Origin: an uncultured Bacteroidota bacterium
GTDB taxonomy: Bacteria; Bacteroidota; Bacteroidia; Chitinophagales; Chitinophagaceae
DNA: 64,000 bases
Assembly (NCBI GenBank): GCA_903839875.1
Contig: CAIMDZ010000013.1
Span: forward strand, 1 to 64,000
Reading direction: 5' to 3'
Made by a program: the position numbers and the translations under genes
The notes under the pieces: model-generated
What the model saw: only the letters and a program-made list of their open reading frames with translations
Told to the model about the DNA's origin: nothing
The model's database searches: none
Shown: positions 59,276-64,000 of the stretch, one piece after another
How the letters are laid out: every line of letters begins with the position of its first letter
How positions within the stretch are numbered: position 1 is the first letter of the stretch

Positions 59276-59338
59276 TACCCCCACATCTTTCCCTTTTTTT
59301 CAATAGTTTCGTGTCAATAAGAAAACGACTGAACAACA

Positions 59339-60076
59339 ATGAATCACACGAATAGGGGACAGAAGATTTTGCTATTCGTATTCTTAACGTTGTGCGTGTT
59401 TGCCGACCTGCAAACACATGCACAATCCCGGCCAAAGCCCCCCGCCAAGCCGGAACCTGCTACTGAACCACATCCACGAAATTATCAGGTGCTCGAAGAA
59501 CATAAAGACAGAGATGGCAATGTAGTCAGAACCATACAATACGACCAGGGAAACCACCGGATAAGGGAAACAATGGTAATCCGGAATATCCCTCCCAGCC
59601 TGAACAAACCAATAAATCCCGATACGCTCAATAAAGATTCTGTGATGATTATTGTCAGCAAATCGCGTTTTGTGGTTGAGGTATATTACAAACGAAAGAT
59701 AGTCAGGTCTTACAAAGCTGTTTTCGGGCCAAAGCCGCAGGAGAACAAAATTATGGCCGGCGATCGCTGCACGCCCGAAGGCTGGTTTACCATCCAAAGC
59801 AAAAACCCTAATTCAAAGTACGATAAATTTATGCTCCTCAATTACCCGAATGATTCTTCATTAGCCCGTTTCAACAAACTCAAAGAAACCGGCAAAATCC
59901 CGCAAAATGCAAAAATTGGCGGCGACGTAGGCATACATGGTATCTGGAAGGGCGGCGACGACATGATAGAAAAAGGCGTGTGCTGGACCGATGGCTGTGT
60001 GGCGATCCGCAATAAAGACATGGATGAGCTGTTTACGTTTACCGGAGTGGGGACGAGGGTGTATATAAAGAAGTAG
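59339..60076 (+). CDS. L,D-transpeptidase (YkuD family)
   Basis: A 245-residue exported protein with a signal peptide (residues 1-29, ending THAQ) and a proline-rich linker. The YkuD catalytic domain occupies about 100-245: SRFVVEVYYKRKIVRSYKAVFG, then TPEGWFTIQSKNPNSKYD, and the active-site segment GIHGIWKGGDD with the conserved histidine and CWTDGCVAIRNKDMDEL with the nucleophilic cysteine. The family cross-links peptidoglycan through 3-3 bonds or attaches proteins to it. Catalytic residues are intact. It is monocistronic behind the repeat element. Confidence 0.92.
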   Translation: MNHTNRGQKILLFVFLTLCVFADLQTHAQSRPKPPAKPEPATEPHPRNYQVLEEHKDRDGNVVRTIQYDQGNHRIRETMVIRNIPPSLNKPINPDTLNKDSVMIIVSKSRFVVEVYYKRKIVRSYKAVFGPKPQENKIMAGDRCTPEGWFTIQSKNPNSKYDKFMLLNYPNDSSLARFNKLKETGKIPQNAKIGGDVGIHGIWKGGDDMIEKGVCWTDGCVAIRNKDMDELFTFTGVGTRVYIKK

Positions 60077-60259
60077 AAGCCCCATGCCTATAAACACTAA
60101 CTTCCCGACTAAAAATCGGGACCTTGTTCCGGGGAGTACGTTGGAGTCAGGATTTCAGCTCAATAGCTTTGGGCAACTTACCTAATCCATAGCTTCTTTC
60201 CAACCATTCATTCCATGAATTGTTATCTTATTTATCAATGAAATTTTTGATGCAGACAA

Positions 60260-61261
60260 TCAGAGTAACATTTCATTTTTTGATGCCGCCGTTCTTTGTA
60301 ATAATATATTAAAAAAACGATTCCTTTCTTTTTCTCCTACAGAACTGATCAATAAGGATTTTTTGATGGTATTACTAAACGACTTTTTTGTATAACTGCA
60401 AAACTGATTGTCACCTGTAATTAACTGGTTCATTACGCCATGGTTAATAAATGCGGTCTGTACGCCGTCTGTTTCTACAAACACCGTATTATTACCCAAA
60501 AACCATTCGTTGAAATATAAATAATAATTGCCGGGATCTCCTGCAGGCTTTTGTCCTACCAGGAATTTCTCACCATTTTCTGCCTGCTCCTTGATGTGCT
60601 CTATTGTATGCTCCAGTTGTTTGTATAACAATTCGATAGTTTCCTTTTTGCGGATAATACCTGTGTAGCAGTAATACTCTATTTGCCTTATGGCGGCATT
60701 CAGGGTATCCACACTCCATATCTCAGAAGAGGGTATGCCATTGTAAGCTTTTAAAATTTCTAAACCTTTTTTATGAAGCATTGGTCCCATGTCATGGTCT
60801 TCAAAATGCATTTTGCTGTAGCACTTGCACGATAAGGCTGTTTTCATCCAGAAAAACAACTTAAATGCAGCTAAGTCATCATGCAGAAAGTAATAAAACA
60901 ATGGCAGATCCTTAGCCTCGTAATAGAACATTTTTTCCTTAGAAGCGCTGATCTGTTTTAAATTTATCAATAAATAATCCAGGTATTTTTCAATATCGAA
61001 ATTATCACCATCCAGGTTTTTACCGTAAAAGACGGTACTGTCTGATTCAATATTGATAATCTGGTCGAGGGAAATACGATAACGAATACACAATTTCTGA
61101 ATTTCCTCAAGAGAAATGGGTTTTTCTCCTCTTATTCTACGGTAGGCGCTGTCATTGCTAATATTTAGTAATTCCGCAACTTCATCAGCCAGGGATAAAT
61201 GCCCCGGCAATATTGACTTCACATGTTTGAAAAAAAGCTGTTGCAGCGTTGCAGGCTCCAT
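60260..61261 (-). CDS. helix-turn-helix transcriptional regulator with large C-terminal domain
   Basis: A 333-residue protein. The ATG at 61261 is preferred over one 39 nt upstream because the HTH follows at once. Residues 18-62 form an XRE-like helix-turn-helix: LADEVAELLNISNDSAYRRIRGEKPISLEEIQKLC, with the recognition helix SNDSAYRRIRGE. The remaining 260 residues are helical and resemble tetratricopeptide-like sensor domains of large Bacteroidota regulators, with no enzyme motif. It is divergent from the GNAT-like gene at 61485 over a 223-nt AT-rich spacer, so it may control it. Confidence 0.75.
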   Translation of the reverse strand: MEPATLQQLFFKHVKSILPGHLSLADEVAELLNISNDSAYRRIRGEKPISLEEIQKLCIRYRISLDQIINIESDSTVFYGKNLDGDNFDIEKYLDYLLINLKQISASKEKMFYYEAKDLPLFYYFLHDDLAAFKLFFWMKTALSCKCYSKMHFEDHDMGPMLHKKGLEILKAYNGIPSSEIWSVDTLNAAIRQIEYYCYTGIIRKKETIELLYKQLEHTIEHIKEQAENGEKFLVGQKPAGDPGNYYLYFNEWFLGNNTVFVETDGVQTAFINHGVMNQLITGDNQFCSYTKKSFSNTIKKSLLISSVGEKERNRFFNILLQRTAASKNEMLL

Positions 61262-61484
61262 ACAATGAATTTTAGTAAAAACCAATAATTCACTGAACAA
61301 GTTATAACATTATTTACTGATTAAAGAATTGTTAATGAAAAAATTGCAAAATTTGCCGTGGATTTAGGAAGAAAGCGATATAATTTCTTGCTTTTTGCAA
61401 TTTACCCGAATCAGGTAGCAATTACTAATTTGGAACAGGACAATATTTTTAAGACTTTTGATCTGCCAACCTTAATTATTTCCT

Positions 61485-62687
61485 ATGTACGAAATAAATA
61501 GTATCCAAGAATCAAATCCGGTCAGGATAATTGAACCAAAACTAAAAGCCAAAGTGCAACCCGGTTCCAATGTTATCATCAGATCATGTGACAACATCTT
61601 CGATCTTAAAAAGTTTGCACAATTCCCGTATGATCTTTATCATACAAATCCTTATTGGGTGCCACCAAGAATAGGCGATGAATTAAAAGCATTGCAACCT
61701 GTCACAAACCCTGCCTTTAAAATTTGTGAGGCGAAATTCTGGTTAGCAATAAAGGATTGTAAAGTTGCAGGCAGGATAGGCGCAATAATCAATAAACAAT
61801 ATAATGATAAGACAGGTGAACAAATGTGCCGGATCAGCAGGCTGGAATTTATTGATGATAAAAATGTGAGTAAGGCGCTGCTGGATACTGCAGAAAAATG
61901 GGCAAAAGAAAAAGGAATGGATGGTACTCACGGCCCGCTTGGATTTACAAACCTTGACCACCAGGCCATACTGATAGAAGGGTTTGATCATTTGCCATCT
62001 ATAGCTTCTGAATATCATTTGCCTTATTACCGCAGGCATCTTGAAGAGGCGGGTTATGGTAAAGAAATGGACTGGGTGGAGTTCAGGTTAAAACTGGAAA
62101 AAGAAATACCTGAAAAGGCATTGAAGCTGAATGATATGATACAGCGCCGGTATCATCTGAAAGTAGTGCATTTCAATAACCGGATGGAAATGAAGGCATA
62201 TGCGCCTAAGATATTGGCATTGCTGAATGTTGCTTTCGGTGAACTGTTTAGCTTTGTAGCAATGGATGAAGAACTGTCTGAGTTCTACATCAATAAATAC
62301 TTCAGCATCCTTAACCCCAAATTTGTAAAAGTAATAGAAGACAAAGATGCCAGCATTATAGGTTTTATTATAAGCCTGCCCTCACTGAGCCATGCTATGC
62401 AAAAATCAAAAGGTAAACTTTTCCCTTTCGGGTGGTATCATTTATCGAAGGCATTAAAAAGGCCTAAAGTTGTGGACCTGTTGCTTACCGGCATACATCC
62501 AGACTGGCAGGCCCAGGGAGTGAGCGCTATTCTCATCACCGAGTTACAGAAAGTAATGCAGGAGCATGGTGTGGAATACGTAGAAACTACAGGCATGCTG
62601 GAAACAAATGAAAAAGCCATCAATCACTGGAAAAACTACAATCATATACAGCATAAAAGAAAACGCTGCTTCAGGAAGATGTTTTAA
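61485..62687 (+). CDS. GNAT-like acyltransferase protein
   Basis: A 400-residue protein. An N-terminal half (about 35-200) and a C-terminal half (about 235-390) each resemble GNAT folds. The C-terminal acetyl-CoA-binding motif is LLTGIHPDWQAQGVSAILITEL near residue 328, and VEYVETTGMLETNEKAINHW follows. The first half has KVAGRIGAIINKQYND and a conserved HGPLGFTNLDHQ stretch. This double-GNAT layout occurs widely in Bacteroidota as hypothetical proteins. The substrate is unknown. It is divergent from the HTH regulator. Confidence 0.8.
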   Translation: MYEINSIQESNPVRIIEPKLKAKVQPGSNVIIRSCDNIFDLKKFAQFPYDLYHTNPYWVPPRIGDELKALQPVTNPAFKICEAKFWLAIKDCKVAGRIGAIINKQYNDKTGEQMCRISRLEFIDDKNVSKALLDTAEKWAKEKGMDGTHGPLGFTNLDHQAILIEGFDHLPSIASEYHLPYYRRHLEEAGYGKEMDWVEFRLKLEKEIPEKALKLNDMIQRRYHLKVVHFNNRMEMKAYAPKILALLNVAFGELFSFVAMDEELSEFYINKYFSILNPKFVKVIEDKDASIIGFIISLPSLSHAMQKSKGKLFPFGWYHLSKALKRPKVVDLLLTGIHPDWQAQGVSAILITELQKVMQEHGVEYVETTGMLETNEKAINHWKNYNHIQHKRKRCFRKMF

Positions 62688-62717
62688 TTGGATTTCTTAA
62701 GCGATACGCTCCACAAA

Positions 62718-63380
62718 TCAATACTCCACCAGCACCATTGGGTACTTATGCATAATGCCTATAGTGAAGGAGACATAATCGGTTTTAAGTTTCGGACCAA
62801 AATTGGTAAGGTTGGCAGGTATGTGAGCGTATTCCGAGGTCAATATAATATTCCAGTAACCACCTGTAGGGATGCGCCACGAAAAACCCATGGCGTAGCG
62901 CGATGCGAGTATTGGTATGTTGCGTGTAGTATTTACAGTGGCTGTATCGTATGCAGTGCCTATAGGCGGTGTGGCAACATACTGTTCATATTTATTACTT
63001 AGCTGGGTGCCATCGGTGAAAATTCCGAGGCCGAAAGCAGCATGAATATGAAGGTATTTCCGGTAGCCAATCCCCATGTCAACGGTTGGGGACAGAAACA
63101 TATATCCGCTTTTTTGCCTGATGTTGATAACGGCATTGTTACTGCCCGGCGCAGGCGCAACATTGTATTTTTCCAGGAATGAATACCGCTCGTAGGAAAG
63201 TGTGCCTCCCGCATAAAAGTTACGGCTGAGCTTGTACAGGTAGTACCCTTTAATCACCGGGGTTTTATAACTTTTTTTCACGGTAGACTGTCCCACTCCT
63301 GCTTCCATGCCAAACATACCCTGCGAAAATGCTTCTCCGGAAAGTAATATCATCAGTGCGAAAAGAAAGATTCTTTTCAT
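62718..63380 (-). CDS. outer-membrane beta-barrel-type protein, second of a coupled pair
   Basis: A 220-residue protein with a signal peptide (residues 1-20, ending EAFSQ). Alternating strands rich in tyrosine and glycine (GYYLYKLSRNFYAGGTLSYERY, YLHIHAAFGLGIFTDG, YVSFTIGIMHKYP) and a C-terminal tyrosine suggest an eight-stranded outer-membrane barrel. Its ATG overlaps the stop of the upstream gene as TAATG, implying translational coupling. I do not recognise a named family. Confidence 0.75.
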   Translation of the reverse strand: MKRIFLFALMILLSGEAFSQGMFGMEAGVGQSTVKKSYKTPVIKGYYLYKLSRNFYAGGTLSYERYSFLEKYNVAPAPGSNNAVINIRQKSGYMFLSPTVDMGIGYRKYLHIHAAFGLGIFTDGTQLSNKYEQYVATPPIGTAYDTATVNTTRNIPILASRYAMGFSWRIPTGGYWNIILTSEYAHIPANLTNFGPKLKTDYVSFTIGIMHKYPMVLVEY

Positions 63381-64000
63381 TACCGGTAGTGTGTCCTGGT
63401 ATGAGAAATACCTATCTGCAATGAAATATAGCCGGGGTTTATTTTATTCGTCGGACTATACGCAGTGCGGGAAGGATCTTTAACATCTGTTGTTTTGCTG
63501 ATGCTATTCGTCAAAAAACCGAAATCTTCTGTAAAGGTGACCCACCAGTTACTTTCACCGCCCATATGAATATACTCGACCATGCCAAACCCAACCCTGA
63601 AAATCATAGAGTTGATATTTGGACTGGTATCAATGGTACTGTCATAGTCACCACTAACATAGCCATGAGTATTGTCCCACTTACGCATTGTTTCATTGCC
63701 GCTCATTTTAAATCCCGCCCCAACATTCAGGTAAGCTTCCATATTGTTATGCTTTCCAAAAAACTGGCCGATGGAGGGTGCAAGACAAATATAACTGGTC
63801 TTATTGAGTATGTTAACTCCTGCTATGCTGGCGCCATTGTTCACTGCATAGGCTTCCTTATCATATCTGAAAGCATACCCCTGGTAAAACAACTGAGCCC
63901 CGAAAGCGGTGCGTCCCTTTCCTATTTTTACAAACCTCAGTCCTCCGGAAATACCCAGATCATAATTGTACTTTAGGCTGGTACCAGCGCCGCCATATAA
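63380..64000 (-). CDS. outer-membrane beta-barrel-type protein, partial (continues beyond the window)
   Basis: The reverse-strand frame stays open from the stop at 63380 to the window edge, at least 206 residues, so the gene is cut by the boundary and its start is not visible. The readable part begins YGGAGTSLKYNYDLGISGGL, then FVKIGKGRTAFGAQLFYQGYAFRYD, and has the alternating strand pattern of a barrel. It ends ISLQIGISHTRTHYR. It is similar in style to, and coupled with, the next gene (62718-63380), so the two may be diverged duplicates. Confidence 0.75.
   Translation of the reverse strand, partial: LYGGAGTSLKYNYDLGISGGLRFVKIGKGRTAFGAQLFYQGYAFRYDKEAYAVNNGASIAGVNILNKTSYICLAPSIGQFFGKHNNMEAYLNVGAGFKMSGNETMRKWDNTHGYVSGDYDSTIDTSPNINSMIFRVGFGMVEYIHMGGESNWWVTFTEDFGFLTNSISKTTDVKDPSRTAYSPTNKINPGYISLQIGISHTRTHYR

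Noticed and set aside
1-64000. CRISPR arrays, tRNA or rRNA genes, prophage and intact insertion sequences
   Set aside because: I looked for evenly spaced direct repeats, T-loop-like sequences and transposase or integrase motifs and found none. A tRNAscan or Infernal run would settle small RNA genes.

Overview
The window is a 64 kb piece of a Bacteroidota chromosome, most like the Chitinophagaceae and related soil or freshwater lineages. The evidence is the type IX secretion C-terminal sorting domains (type A on two proteins, a gliding-motility type B domain on one), a gldC gene, WG-repeat and DUF4199 proteins, the fused DAHP synthase/type II chorismate mutase, and many start sites preceded by the Bacteroidota -7 element TAnnTTTG instead of a purine-rich ribosome binding site. 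Estimated GC content is in the low 40s percent. I see no rRNA, tRNA, CRISPR array, prophage or intact insertion sequence.

Layout. 1-13 kb: a hypothetical gene carrying an inserted repeat, a 1206-residue secreted multi-domain protein with a type B sorting domain, a thioredoxin-like protein, a secreted sialidase-fold protein, two methyltransferases, a BatA-type membrane protein, and a catalytically dead dihydroorotase homologue coupled to a DUF4199 membrane protein. 13-24 kb: DAHP synthase/chorismate mutase, a three-gene envelope operon (repeat-like lipoprotein, YARHG-DUF3160 lipoprotein, CapA lipoprotein), a frameshifted ParE toxin with its antitoxin, a polysaccharide deacetylase behind an isolated lutB, and secreted WG-repeat and lipoprotein genes. 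24-33 kb: a VapBC pair, dxr, rseP, a Nudix hydrolase, a Uma2-family protein, smc, and a twice-frameshifted remnant of a secreted protein.

33-46 kb: two tandem paralogous beta-helix proteins with type A sorting domains, then a reverse-strand run reading PepSY-like protein, YncE-like propeller, response regulator, histidine kinase, TolC, membrane-fusion protein and RND permease. This looks like one self-regulated efflux operon. 46-53 kb: a RelE/ParE-type pair, recJ, a kynurenine 3-monooxygenase with a dispersed repeat inserted in frame, another RelE pair, and a VapBC pair whose toxin has lost its 3' half. 53-64 kb: housekeeping genes (ybeY, an rluA-type gene, gldC, yqeY, cvpA-like, pabA/trpG, an S41 protease, an L,D-transpeptidase), an HTH regulator divergent from a GNAT-like gene, and two coupled outer-membrane-type proteins, the last running off the window.

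The chromosome is littered with small palindromic repeats in at least four families: a roughly 120-bp multi-hairpin intergenic element (three copies), a CCTGCC/GGCAGG palindrome (five copies, one nested in the previous element), a roughly 35-bp CCTCACCC hairpin (three copies, two inside genes), and a 49-bp repeat around CCCGATAGYTATCGGG (two copies). Five toxin-antitoxin loci lie within 34 kb, two with broken toxins. These repeats, the degenerate dihydroorotase and the seven-gene efflux operon are the least ordinary content; most of the rest is conventional.
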